A model generated the notes under the pieces. It was not told the DNA's origin, ran no database searches, and saw nothing but the letters and a program-made list of their open reading frames with translations. A stretch of DNA of 26,697 bases from CAZOBJ01 sp964577825 (GTDB lineage Bacteria; Planctomycetota; SZUA-567; JAFGNG01), in NCBI GenBank assembly GCA_964577825.1, contig CAZOBJ010000034.1:1-26697 (forward strand), written 5' to 3'. The position numbers and the translations under genes are program-made. Positions 14,645 through 22,559 of the stretch are shown piece after piece; positions within the stretch are counted from its first letter, which is position 1; every line of letters begins with the position of its first letter.

Positions 14645-16747
14645 ATGCGAAGCTACCGCAGAGCGCTGTTGTGGATCACTATCGCATTCGGGCTTGGATT
14701 GATAGTATGCGGCCTGATGTTGCCCGCTCTTCAAGGGTCTCGCGAGGCCGCCCAACTGGCATACGAACGCCAGTACGGAGACAAATCGATGGAGGCGAGA
14801 GCTCCTGCCCTCGCGCCTGGACCGAATGCGCAACTCTGGGTGATCGAGAAGGGTGAACCTACGCCGGCTGCGGAGGGCATCGGGGGCTACCAGCCCGAGG
14901 TTGAGGAGCAGCGCCCCCCGACGCAGGGCGAGCTGCGCGCGGTGCGCGAGGACAAGGAGGTGCCCCTGCCCCTGAAGCACACGGACGTGCACGCGAGCGT
15001 CGAGGCGTTCCTGGCCACCGTGGAGGTGACCCAGCAGTACGAGAACCCGTTCGACACCAAGATCGAGGCAGTGTACGTCTTCCCCCTGCCCCAGAGCGCG
15101 GCGGTGACCGACTTCCTGATGAAGATCGGCGACCGCACCATCCGCGGCGTGATCCGCGAGAAGGAGGAGGCTAAGCGCATCTACGAGCAGGCCAAGCGCC
15201 AGGGCTACCGCGCGAGCCTGCTCACCCAGGAGCGGCCCAACATCTTCCGCCAGAAGGTGGCCAACATCGAGCCCGGCAAGGGCATCGACGTGTCCTTGAC
15301 CTACTTCAACCCTCTGCGCTACGTGGACGGGGGCTTCGAGTTCGTGTTCCCCATGGTCGTGGGCCCGCGGTTCAACCCGCCCGGCCACACCGACGGCGTG
15401 GGCGCGGTCGCGCGCGGCAAGCCCGGTCGGTCCGGCCACCCGGTGGAGGTCCAGTACCTCGCGCCCGACGAGCGAAGCGGCCACGACATCGGCCTGACGC
15501 TGGAGATCGACGCGGGCGTGTCCATCGAGGACATCTCCTGCGCCTCGCACGTCGTCGACGTACAGCGGCCCGCGCCCACCCGGGCGACGGTGAGCCTCAG
15601 CCCCCGCGACACCCTGCCCAACAAGGACTTCGTGCTGCGCTATGCCGTGGCGGGCGCCAAGCCCAAGACCGCGATCCTCACCCACGAGGCCGAGGACGGG
15701 CGCTACTTCGCGCTCCTGCTCGTGCCGCCCGCCGAGCTCACCGACGTGCCGCGCATGCCGCGCGAGATGGTGTTCGTGGTCGACTGCTCGGGGTCCATGT
15801 CCGGCGAGCCTCTGGCCAAGGCCAAGGCGGCCATGCGCCGGTGCCTGCACAACCTGGACGAGGACGACACCTTCCAGATCATCCGGTTCTCGGAGAGCGC
15901 CTCGGCCCTGGGCGGCGCCCCGATCCCGGCCACGACGCGCAATATCAAGCGCGGGCTGCGCTACCTCGACAGCCTGAGGGGTCAGGGCGGCACCATGATG
16001 ATCGAGGGCATCAAGGCAGCGCTCGACTTTCCGCACGACGAAGAGCGGCTGCGCATCGTGAGCTTCATGACCGACGGGTACATCGGCAACGAGGCCGACA
16101 TTTTGGCCGCCGTCAAAGAGAAGGTCGGCTCCGCGCGGATCTTCAGCTTCGGCGTGGGGTCGTCGGTGAACCGGTACTTGCTCGAACGCATGGCCAAGAT
16201 GGGCCGGGGCACCGCGGCGTTCGTCGGCCTGCGCGACGACGCGGCGGACAAGGTGGACGCCTTCTACGAGCGCGCGTCCCGGCCGGCTCTGGCCAAGATC
16301 CATATCGACTGGGGCGGCGCCGAGGTCGGCGACCTGTACCCGCAGGCCATCCCGGACCTGTTCGTGGGCCGCCCGCTCCTGGTGGTGGGCCGGTTCGCCT
16401 CCGACCCGCCCGCACAGGTAAGCATCCAGGGCCGAGTGGGAACGCGCGCCACGGAGCACACCCTCGCCCTTAATCCGGACGACGCGCCCACCGACCACCC
16501 GGGCATCCGCACGGTGTGGGCGCGCTGGCGCCTCGCGGACCTGCACGAGCAGCAGATCACCGCGCCCTCGGACGCGCTGCGCGAGGAAATGACCGAGACC
16601 TCGCTCGCCTACCGGGTCCTGTGCCGGTACACGGCGTTCCTGGCCGTGGACAGCCTGGAGCCCACCGCGGGCGACCACGGCGTCACGGTCGCCGTGCCCG
16701 TGCCCACGCCCGAGGGCGTGCGGTATGAGACCACCGTGGCCGAGTGA
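14645..16747 (+). CDS. Membrane-anchored VIT and von Willebrand A domain protein
   Basis: 700 aa. The ATG at 14645 follows GGGAGGAAGAGG. Residues 7-28 are one hydrophobic helix that ends in 'LMLPALQGSREAA', a string like the end of the prepilin-type helix in planctomycete DUF1559 proteins, though the preceding GFTLxE cleavage site is absent. A Pro/Glu-rich linker (50-104) follows. The VIT domain covers about 105-235 ('YVFPLPQSAAVTDF', 'AKRIYEQAKRQGYRASLL'). The vWA domain covers about 374-550 with an intact MIDAS: D380-C-S-G-S384, a Thr in 'GGTMM', and D477 in 'MTDGYIGNE'. A C-terminal region (550-700) is beta-rich. VIT-vWA proteins relate to inter-alpha-trypsin inhibitor heavy chains and bind metal and protein ligands outside the cell. 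It is last in the sigma-factor operon, before a terminator. Confidence 0.92.
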   Translation: MRSYRRALLWITIAFGLGLIVCGLMLPALQGSREAAQLAYERQYGDKSMEARAPALAPGPNAQLWVIEKGEPTPAAEGIGGYQPEVEEQRPPTQGELRAVREDKEVPLPLKHTDVHASVEAFLATVEVTQQYENPFDTKIEAVYVFPLPQSAAVTDFLMKIGDRTIRGVIREKEEAKRIYEQAKRQGYRASLLTQERPNIFRQKVANIEPGKGIDVSLTYFNPLRYVDGGFEFVFPMVVGPRFNPPGHTDGVGAVARGKPGRSGHPVEVQYLAPDERSGHDIGLTLEIDAGVSIEDISCASHVVDVQRPAPTRATVSLSPRDTLPNKDFVLRYAVAGAKPKTAILTHEAEDGRYFALLLVPPAELTDVPRMPREMVFVVDCSGSMSGEPLAKAKAAMRRCLHNLDEDDTFQIIRFSESASALGGAPIPATTRNIKRGLRYLDSLRGQGGTMMIEGIKAALDFPHDEERLRIVSFMTDGYIGNEADILAAVKEKVGSARIFSFGVGSSVNRYLLERMAKMGRGTAAFVGLRDDAADKVDAFYERASRPALAKIHIDWGGAEVGDLYPQAIPDLFVGRPLLVVGRFASDPPAQVSIQGRVGTRATEHTLALNPDDAPTDHPGIRTVWARWRLADLHEQQITAPSDALREEMTETSLAYRVLCRYTAFLAVDSLEPTAGDHGVTVAVPVPTPEGVRYETTVAE

Positions 16748-16777
16748 CCCGGGCCGGGGAAGGAGCCGCTGCGCGTA

Positions 16778-16824
16778 GGGCGGGGCGACCGGGGGCAGCC
16801 GGCCGCCTCGCCCGCCCCTTTTCC
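16778..16824 (+). terminator. Probable rho-independent terminator after the sigma/VIT operon
   Basis: GGGCGGG at 16778 pairs with CCCGCCC ending near 16817, with a further CCGG/CCGG pairing near the loop and a small internal bulge, followed by a CTTTT tract. It begins about 30 bases after the VIT/vWA stop. The T-tract is short but stands out in this GC-rich setting. Confidence 0.6.
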
Positions 16825-16905
16825 CCATGGTTCCCGCGCTGCGGCGCCATACCCACCCGTTGACAAGCAGGGCTGCTGCCCGGCCTTTTGATGCCACATC
16901 CACTC

Positions 16906-16936
16906 TTGACAGCCCGGGCGTTTCCGAAGATACGAT
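16906..16936 (+). promoter_or_regulatory. Promoter candidate for the unknown secreted protein gene
   Basis: A perfect TTGACA (16906-16911) is followed by GATACGATAG. Within it, TACGAT at 16931-16936 (19-base spacer) matches TATAAT at four of six positions, and GATACG lies at 17-base spacing. The predicted leader to the ATG at 16986 is about 45 bases. Its position just after a terminator supports an independent transcript. Confidence 0.5.
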
Positions 16937-16985
16937 AGGGTGTGGTGTGGGCGCAGGACCGGTCGCGCTGGAGGAGGAAAGTCTC

Positions 16986-18284
16986 ATGCCTATGCGTAGG
17001 CTACGGCTGTTCGCGTTGATGTCCTTGGCCGTGTGCATCGCGGATGTGGTGCCCCGGGCTGGGCAAGGGACCATTGAGCCCCCCGAGGTCCAGGTGCCCG
17101 AAGACTACCTTCAGTTTTGTGAGGCGAGCGCCTGGGAGCTCAACGAAGAGGAGCAGGCTGTGGTCGACTTCCTGGTCCAGGCGAGTCCGCTCGAGCTCTA
17201 CAACAGGCTTCCACGGCTTCGACGGCGAGAACGCTTCCTCTTGGCGTGCGCGGACGTACCCGGAACGGGCCTGGACTGGAACGAGATCAGGCTCAAGCGA
17301 GACCTGGCCTGGGCGGGCCTCCCCCGTGCCACTGGGCTTCTGGAAGCGCTGACTGACTTGGCACAGGACCAGCGTGCATCGCCCGGGCTCAAGGGCACGG
17401 CGCTGCTCAAGACGGCGGCCCACTTCGAAGCGTTTCTTGGAGACATTGCAGGCGCCCCGTGCACGCAGCCCCTTGTGAATGCGGCAAAGAAGCTGGCCTC
17501 CTCGGAGGACATTCGGCTTCGCTGGGGCGCATATGCGGTCCTGTCGTATTCTCTACCCTCGAGCCGGGAGGCAGGAGCCTACATCGAGGCCCTGCTCGCC
17601 AAGGAGAAGAATCCGTACCTGAAGGAACTGTTCGCGGAATACGCGTCACTGGGCGGCCACCGCGAGGCGCTACTTGCCCACGCGAAGATCGTGGCAGAGC
17701 TGTACAGACGCACGCAGGGACTCTACGAACCGGCCTGGGCGTTTTGCAGCCGGTTCCTCGACGGTGTCCAGGCGACCCATGACCTTGACTACCCCACGCT
17801 CATCAGATTCCTCGAGGAGAACCTGCAGCAGTTCGAGAAGGTGCCGAGCCTGAGTGCGAAATGGCGTTTCCACGGAGAGTTGAAACCGCATACAGGGCTT
17901 GCCCCGCCCCCTTCCGAGGTCGGAGAGGAGGAGCTGGAAGAGAGATACGAGTGGCTCCGCGAATCAAAGCCGGGTACCCGATTCTGCGGCATCTCGTACT
18001 TCGCCGATGACACGCCGATGAACGACCCTGAGGCGATCGACCACCTGATGGCGCATCTGAAGCGGTGGCGAGAGTCCGAGGTGCGCTGGAGGGTGGAGGA
18101 TTACACAATGCGTTCTCTGCGCTACATTTACGAGTTCACCGAATCCGACGAGGTGCGCACAAGCGCCAGGCAGGCCTATGAGACGTACCGAGAGAGCCTC
18201 CCCGAGCAGGAGAGACCGGACATCGAGCGCGCCTGGACCAAGGCGGGCCGAGAGATCGAACGCGTCTACCGGGGCAACGAGTGA
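16986..18284 (+). CDS. Secreted protein of unknown function, helical
   Basis: 432 aa from the ATG at 16986 (GGAGGAGG lies 8 bases before it; a second ATG at 16992 is possible). Residues 1-28 form a signal peptide ('LRLFALMSLAVCIADVV', cut near 'RAGQG'). I recognise no family. The mature protein is rich in Leu, Glu, Arg and Ala and looks almost wholly alpha-helical, with short recurring units such as 'GLLEALTDLAQD', 'LRWGAYAVLSYSLPSS' and 'YLKELFAEYASLGG' that suggest degenerate HEAT or TPR-like repeats. An acidic Pro-containing linker ('PPPSEVGEEELEERYEW') separates a last helical part with 'MRSLRYIYEFTES'. Four Cys are scattered without a metal-site pattern. It follows the VIT/vWA operon but has its own promoter candidate. 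A scaffold or binding role is a guess from shape only. Confidence 0.75.
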   Translation: MPMRRLRLFALMSLAVCIADVVPRAGQGTIEPPEVQVPEDYLQFCEASAWELNEEEQAVVDFLVQASPLELYNRLPRLRRRERFLLACADVPGTGLDWNEIRLKRDLAWAGLPRATGLLEALTDLAQDQRASPGLKGTALLKTAAHFEAFLGDIAGAPCTQPLVNAAKKLASSEDIRLRWGAYAVLSYSLPSSREAGAYIEALLAKEKNPYLKELFAEYASLGGHREALLAHAKIVAELYRRTQGLYEPAWAFCSRFLDGVQATHDLDYPTLIRFLEENLQQFEKVPSLSAKWRFHGELKPHTGLAPPPSEVGEEELEERYEWLRESKPGTRFCGISYFADDTPMNDPEAIDHLMAHLKRWRESEVRWRVEDYTMRSLRYIYEFTESDEVRTSARQAYETYRESLPEQERPDIERAWTKAGREIERVYRGNE

Positions 18285-18366
18285 CCGCGGCCACGAGCCC
18301 TGTACTCGCCTGCGCCTCCGGCGCGTGCGCAGCCAAGGGGCGTCCCTGCTCCGGCCTGACTTGCCC
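18285..18366. other. Spacer after the secreted protein gene
   Basis: The 82 bases contain one imperfect hairpin (CTGCGC near 18308 pairing with GCGCAG near 18330) without a T-tract. It could be a weak terminator or chance GC-rich pairing. Confidence 0.25.
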
Positions 18367-18396
18367 TTGACAAAAGTCCGTCTTGCGGGGATAGAG
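18367..18396 (+). promoter_or_regulatory. Sigma70-type promoter candidate for the creatininase-family gene
   Basis: A perfect TTGACA (18367-18372) is followed after 17 bases by GATAGA (18390-18395). It has three of six matches to TATAAT but shares the GATA start with the candidate at 16906. The leader would be about 50 bases and the gene carries AGGAG before its ATG. Confidence 0.5.
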
Positions 18397-18452
18397 AACG
18401 CGGACACCGCGCGTGCGGACCATGACCCGCTCCCCTCGCAGGAGACAGCCAT

Positions 18453-19256
18453 ATGGACCTCGACCGACCCATGCTCTGGGAGAACATGACCGTACAGGAG
18501 ATCGGCGCTGCCATCGACAAGACGCGCACCGTGCTCCTGCCCCTGGGCGTGATCGAGCAGCACGGCTTCCATCTGCCGGTCACCGTGGACGTGTACAACG
18601 CGTACGAGATGTGCAAGCGCATCGCCGCGCAGGCGGACTGCCTGGTGGCTCCGCCGTACGTGTACTCCTACTCGGGCGGGGAACTGCCGGGCACGATCAA
18701 CGTGCACCCGCACGTGGTGAGCCTGGTGCTCGAAGAAATCGTCAAGGCCTTCATCCGCCAGGGGCTCAAGAACATCATCATCGTGCACGGCCACGGCGGC
18801 TCGGAGATCAACCGATCCCTACAGACCTTCCGCGACATGTTCTTCCGCCAGAACAACCACCTACAGGGCATCGTGCTCGCGATCACGGGCGCCATGAGCC
18901 AGGACTCGCCCACGCGCCTGTCCCTGCGCGAGCGGGGCGAGTGGCACGCGAGCCTGATCGAGACGTCGCTCATGCTCTACTGGGCGCCGCACCTCGTCAA
19001 GCCGCGCGACCAATGGGCCATCGACCAGGGCGAGATCGCGCAGCGCATGCGCGAGGACCCGGACGCGTACCAGGAGTCGTGCAGGCCCGTGGACCGCGAC
19101 GAGGTCGCACCCTACACCAGGCAGCGCGATGACGTGAAGGTGGGGGTCATGGGCACGCTCGACGAGGCCGATGCAGAGATCGGCCGCAAGATCGTCGAGG
19201 AGAGCCTGCCGGAGAAGGTCGCGCTCGTGAAGGAGATCCAGCGCCGCAACGCCTGA
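18453..19256 (+). CDS. Creatininase-family amidohydrolase
   Basis: 267 aa, usual family length. The ATG follows CAGGAGACAGCCAT. The metal-binding signature of the creatininase/FAPy-hydrolase/MftE superfamily is complete: E35 and H37 in 'GVIEQHGFHLPVTVD', D46, the Gly-rich 'VHGHGGSEIN' with H112 and H114, and E170 in 'GEWHASLIETSLML'. These enzymes hydrolyse cyclic amides or similar C-N bonds with two divalent metals in the cytosol. Substrates in the family range from creatinine to formamidopyrimidine intermediates and peptide cofactors, and this sequence does not say which. It appears to be monocistronic, convergent with the radical SAM gene with only 9 bases between the two stop codons. There is no mycofactocin gene set nearby, so an MftE role is unlikely. 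Confidence 0.92.
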   Translation: MDLDRPMLWENMTVQEIGAAIDKTRTVLLPLGVIEQHGFHLPVTVDVYNAYEMCKRIAAQADCLVAPPYVYSYSGGELPGTINVHPHVVSLVLEEIVKAFIRQGLKNIIIVHGHGGSEINRSLQTFRDMFFRQNNHLQGIVLAITGAMSQDSPTRLSLRERGEWHASLIETSLMLYWAPHLVKPRDQWAIDQGEIAQRMREDPDAYQESCRPVDRDEVAPYTRQRDDVKVGVMGTLDEADAEIGRKIVEESLPEKVALVKEIQRRNA

Positions 19257-19265
19257 CCGGCGCGG

Positions 19266-20183
19266 TCATACCGCCTTGTAGTACGTGTGCTCGCCGCGGA
19301 TCTCGGGCGCGACGGCGCCGCGCTCCTGGAGCTCGGTCACGTACTTGACCGCCTCGTTCGCGTGCAGGCCCAGGCCGGCGGCCACGTCGTCCAGGGTGCA
19401 GGGCCGGCGGCGCAAGAGGTCGAGCACGTCCTCGCGCCGCGCCGCGAACTCGCGCTCCCGGTGCACGCCGCGGAAGTCGGCGATCACCTCGGCCCGGTCG
19501 CCCAGGCGCGCGGCCAGGCGCTCCATGTCCTCGCGCGTGACCGGCAGGGCGAAGTCCTCCGCCGGCGGGCGGGTCACGGTGTTGAGCTGCACCTTGTCCG
19601 GACGGATGCGGTCGATCACGCGGCCGATCTTGTCCACCTCCGCGGCGAGCGCGGTCATGCCGCCGAGCAGGAACATCTCCAGCCAGTACGCGCCCCGGTA
19701 CGCGTCCCGGAACGCCACGAGCCCGTCCACCATCCGGTCGAAGGTGATCGCCTCGTGCGGCCGGTTGATGTGGCGAAACAGCGCCTCGTCGCCCGCGTCC
19801 AGCGATGGGACCACCAGGTCGGCCTCGGCCAGGCCGGCGCGCACGTCCGGGTCGGAGAGCAGGCTGCCGTTCGTGAGTACGGCCACAGGGATGTCGGTGC
19901 TCGACTTGATGGCGCTGACAAGCTCGCCCAATCGCGCGTACAGCGTGGGCTCGCCGGACCCGGACAGGGTGATGTAGTCCGGTTCGGTGGCGAGCTTCTC
20001 GCGCACCTCGGCGGTCACCTCGTCCAGCGGCACCCACTCCTTGCGCTCCACGGTCTTGCACGTGGTGGGGCCAAGCTGGCAGTAGATGCAGTCGTAGCTG
20101 CACGTCTTTAAGGGCACGAGGTCCACGCCCAGCGACCGCCCCAGCCTGCGCGAGGGCACGGGCCCGAATACATGGGATGCCAT
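19266..20183 (-). CDS. Radical SAM protein (COG0731-like), C-terminal winged helix
   Basis: 305 aa. The ATG at 20183 follows GGGAGGACAGG; a longer in-frame start has no site. The cluster motif is C28-x3-C32-x2-C35 in 'CSYDCIYCQ'. The preceding 'FGPVPSRRLGRSLGVDLVP' is the hallmark of the COG0731 group related to the wyosine enzyme TYW1. 'SGSGEPTLY' is the SAM-binding 'GGE' equivalent and 'AVLTNGSLL' the following strand. After residue 240 comes a small winged-helix-like domain ('REDVLDLLRRRPCTLDDVA'), which could bind nucleic acid. This group is common in anaerobes and poorly characterised. It is last of the minus-strand cluster, 51 bases after the TrmO-like gene, itself a probable tRNA-modifying enzyme. 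A role in tRNA or iron-sulfur maturation is plausible but unproven. Confidence 0.88.
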   Translation of the reverse strand: MASHVFGPVPSRRLGRSLGVDLVPLKTCSYDCIYCQLGPTTCKTVERKEWVPLDEVTAEVREKLATEPDYITLSGSGEPTLYARLGELVSAIKSSTDIPVAVLTNGSLLSDPDVRAGLAEADLVVPSLDAGDEALFRHINRPHEAITFDRMVDGLVAFRDAYRGAYWLEMFLLGGMTALAAEVDKIGRVIDRIRPDKVQLNTVTRPPAEDFALPVTREDMERLAARLGDRAEVIADFRGVHREREFAARREDVLDLLRRRPCTLDDVAAGLGLHANEAVKYVTELQERGAVAPEIRGEHTYYKAV

Positions 20184-20234
20184 CCTGTCCTCCCGTCTGT
20201 CAACCGGTCGGCGGCGCTCGGTCCAGCCCAAGGG

Positions 20235-20597
20235 TCACCGCCGCTTGGCGCTCGACTTGATATCGATCACCGGCGAGCCGTCTGCCGCGTCGAATGCGGT
20301 CACCACCAGGTCGTGGCCGTCCACGCGCACCACGCGCACGGTGGACACGCCGATCGGGTTGGGCCGCATGGGGCTGCGTACTCCGAACACGCCCTTGCGC
20401 GGCCGCGCCCTGTCGCCCCGGGGATGCACCTTCGTCGCACGCCGCTGCGCGCCGTCCAGGTTGTGCATCCAGTACAGCACGTCGAGCTCGTCGCCCGCCT
20501 GGACCCCGTGCAAACCTTCCTGGTGTTCCGGTAGAAGCCGAATCCGAAACTCCTCGTCCGAGGTGCGCTGTGCCGTACCGATCGGGACAATGTCCAA
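20235..20597 (-). CDS. TrmO/TsaA-like (UPF0066) tRNA-modification family protein, TTG start
   Basis: 120 aa from a TTG at 20597, preferred because AGGAG lies 8 bases upstream and homologues begin just before the 'IxPIGxxxx' strand, here 'IVPIGTAQ'. An ATG at 20666, 3 bases after the upstream stop codon, would add 23 basic residues without a ribosome site; it cannot be excluded. The family signature 'GVFGVRSPMRPNPIGVST' is intact. TrmO methylates N6-threonylcarbamoyl-A37 of tRNA using SAM, but short archaeal-type members like this one lack the C-terminal domain and occur in gene clusters of anaerobes, where they may act on other substrates. It lies between the metallo-beta-lactamase-fold gene and the radical SAM gene. 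Confidence 0.85.
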   Translation of the reverse strand: MDIVPIGTAQRTSDEEFRIRLLPEHQEGLHGVQAGDELDVLYWMHNLDGAQRRATKVHPRGDRARPRKGVFGVRSPMRPNPIGVSTVRVVRVDGHDLVVTAFDAADGSPVIDIKSSAKRR

Positions 20598-20669
20598 AGG
20601 TTCTTCTCCTCTCTGTGGCCTTTCGACCCGTCCCACACGTTGGCTCCTCAAGGGCGCAAGCCCCATGGC

Positions 20670-21518
20670 CTAGTCGACGGGCTTCTCTGCAAACGTCACG
20701 CTCGTTCCCACGGACCATGCGCCGCATCGGTCCGGGAACCGGTTCCATAGGGTCGCGACCGCACGCGGGCCCGTGCAGTGCGCCGCGCGCAGGTGCGCCA
20801 CCTGCATGCGCTCGAGCGCGTCCGCCGTTTGACTGATGCGTTCCTGCGAGGCCGCTCGAAGATGCATGCCGCCGATGACCGCATACATGGGCCTTCCGCC
20901 GGTAAGCTCCTGCACATAGGCCAGCGTGTTGACCGCACCCGCGTGCGCGCACCCGAGCAGAACCGCCACGCCCCTGTCCGTATCAAAGAACAGGGCCTGG
21001 TCGTCGTCCAATGGGTCCGGCCGCCGGCAGTCCGCGTCCGCGAAGAAGGCTTCAGTCGCCGATTCCTCGTACTCGGTCTTGCGTGGCACGGGGCCGGTGG
21101 CGAACAGGCCGGGCGCGACCATGGTGGGCGCCAAAGCCTCGACCACCTGGACGCCCTCCCGCTGCACTGCCTGTCGGTCTGCGTCCCGCATTCCGATGCT
21201 GCGCACGCCGCCCTCGGCGTCGCGTTTGAAGCGAAGCCGAAAGGCACCCGGATGTGCGTACACGGTCGCGCGCGGGGCCGGTTCCAGCGCGGCGGCCAGG
21301 CCACCCGTGTGGTCGTAGTGGCCGTGGCTGAGCACAATCGCATCGACCTCATGCAGCGGCACACCCAACTCGTGCGCATTGTGCACGAGCGCAAGCCCCT
21401 GCCCGGTGTCGAAGACCACACGCCTGTCCCCGACCTCCAGCCACATGGCCAGCCCATGCTCGCCGAGCAGCCCGGCCTTATCCGCTGTGTTCTCGACAAG
21501 AGACACCACACGAATCAC
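20670..21518 (-). CDS. Metallo-beta-lactamase-fold hydrolase (COG1237-like)
   Basis: 282 aa from a GTG at 21518, with GGAG 7 bases upstream. The metal motif HxHxDH is H65, H67, D69, H70 in 'LSHGHYDHTGG'. The start 'VVSLVENTADKAGLLGEHGLAMWLEV' is typical of the COG1237 group, which includes archaeal enzymes annotated for methanopterin synthesis and many of unknown substrate. A later 'LLGCAHAGAVNTL' and 'VIGGMHL' give further metal ligands, and the C-terminal 'AAHCTGPRA' a final His. It probably works in the cytosol, since no signal peptide is present. It sits 57 bases after the Mrp ATPase gene, and COG1237 proteins are commonly found next to Mrp and MinD-ferredoxin ATPases in anaerobes. Confidence 0.88.
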   Translation of the reverse strand: MIRVVSLVENTADKAGLLGEHGLAMWLEVGDRRVVFDTGQGLALVHNAHELGVPLHEVDAIVLSHGHYDHTGGLAAALEPAPRATVYAHPGAFRLRFKRDAEGGVRSIGMRDADRQAVQREGVQVVEALAPTMVAPGLFATGPVPRKTEYEESATEAFFADADCRRPDPLDDDQALFFDTDRGVAVLLGCAHAGAVNTLAYVQELTGGRPMYAVIGGMHLRAASQERISQTADALERMQVAHLRAAHCTGPRAVATLWNRFPDRCGAWSVGTSVTFAEKPVD

Positions 21519-21574
21519 AATAACGCTCCATCGCGAGACGCCTTGCGCGTCGGTGCGCCTTCGGTCTCGCGCGC

Positions 21575-22459
21575 TCAGGTGGCCGGTTCGTCGGGCTTGT
21601 CGCGGAGCTCCTCCGCGTCCATGATCGACCGGACGACCCGCTGGAAGGCGCGCGCAGTCTCCGAGCCTTCGTGCGCGTGCAGGTACATTGTGCCCTCGTC
21701 GCTAGCGCGCACGACCTCCGGGTCGATGGGCACCCGGCCGAGAAAACGGATGCCCATGTCCGCGGCCATGGCCTCGCCGCCACCGGAGCGGAAGATGTCC
21801 GAACGTTGACCGCAGTGCGGGCACACGAACCCGCTCATGTTCTCCAGCACGCCCAGGACCGGCAGCTCCAGTTTCCGGCAAAAGGACACGCATCGGCGCA
21901 CGTCCGAGACGGCGAGCTCCTGCGGCGTGGTCACCACGATCGCGCCGTCCGGACTGCCGATGAGCTGCACCACGGACAGGGGCTCGTCGCCCGTTCCGGG
22001 CGGGCAGTCCACTACCAGGAAGTCCAGGTCCCCCCAGTCGACATCGCGCAGGAATTGCTTGATCACGTTCATCTTCAGCGGCCCGCGCCAGATGACCGCG
22101 TCGTCTCGACCGCGCAACACGAATCCGAGGGACATGACTTTCAGGTTCGCATCGTACTCGATGGGGTCGATCGTGTCCCCGGATCCCGTGGCCTCTCGCT
22201 CGTCGAGCCCCAGGAGCCTGGGGATGCTCGGACCGTGGATGTCCACGTCCAACAGCCCCACGCGCTTGCCCGCCTTTGCAAGCGCGATGGCGAGGTTCGC
22301 GGCGACCGTGCTCTTGCCCACGCCGCCCTTGCCCGAGAGAACCACGAGCTTGTGCTTGACGCGATTCATGCGCGCGCCCACGGCCTCACGCTCCAGAATC
22401 TCGTCTACAGGCGTGGCTTTCATCTTGCCGTCAGCAGCTTGCTTCGGATGTTCGGGCAT
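21575..22459 (-). CDS. Mrp/NBP35-family iron-sulfur carrier ATPase
   Basis: 294 aa. The ATG at 22459 has GGGAG about 8 bases before it; the in-frame ATG at 22495 has none. The deviant Walker A 'GKGGVGKS' covers 43-50, 'LDVDIHGPSIPRLLG' (70-84) is the hallmark of the Mrp group, and 'VVDCPPGTGDEPL' (149-161) the second hallmark. C213 and C216 in 'FVCPHCG' are the paired cysteines that hold a bridging [4Fe-4S] cluster between two subunits. The protein would bind and transfer clusters to target enzymes in the cytosol. The N-terminal DUF59 domain of E. coli-type Mrp is absent; a short 35-residue tail replaces it. It belongs to the same operon-like row as the double MinD-ferredoxin ATPase. Confidence 0.93.
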   Translation of the reverse strand: MPEHPKQAADGKMKATPVDEILEREAVGARMNRVKHKLVVLSGKGGVGKSTVAANLAIALAKAGKRVGLLDVDIHGPSIPRLLGLDEREATGSGDTIDPIEYDANLKVMSLGFVLRGRDDAVIWRGPLKMNVIKQFLRDVDWGDLDFLVVDCPPGTGDEPLSVVQLIGSPDGAIVVTTPQELAVSDVRRCVSFCRKLELPVLGVLENMSGFVCPHCGQRSDIFRSGGGEAMAADMGIRFLGRVPIDPEVVRASDEGTMYLHAHEGSETARAFQRVVRSIMDAEELRDKPDEPAT

Positions 22460-22559
22460 TGCAGCCTCTCCCGTGCGAGACTTCGCTTCATGCAACTTGC
22501 GCTACCCGGCTGACGCGGCGTTCGACACGGCGCAAGGAGATGCCAGCCGCCCTCTCCGT

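Noticed and set aside
14288..17074. Very long open frame (about 928 codons) on the minus strand opposite the VIT/vWA gene
   Set aside because: It lies antisense to a gene with intact domains, has low-complexity His/Arg/Leu-rich composition and no motif. Long antisense frames are expected in GC-rich DNA.
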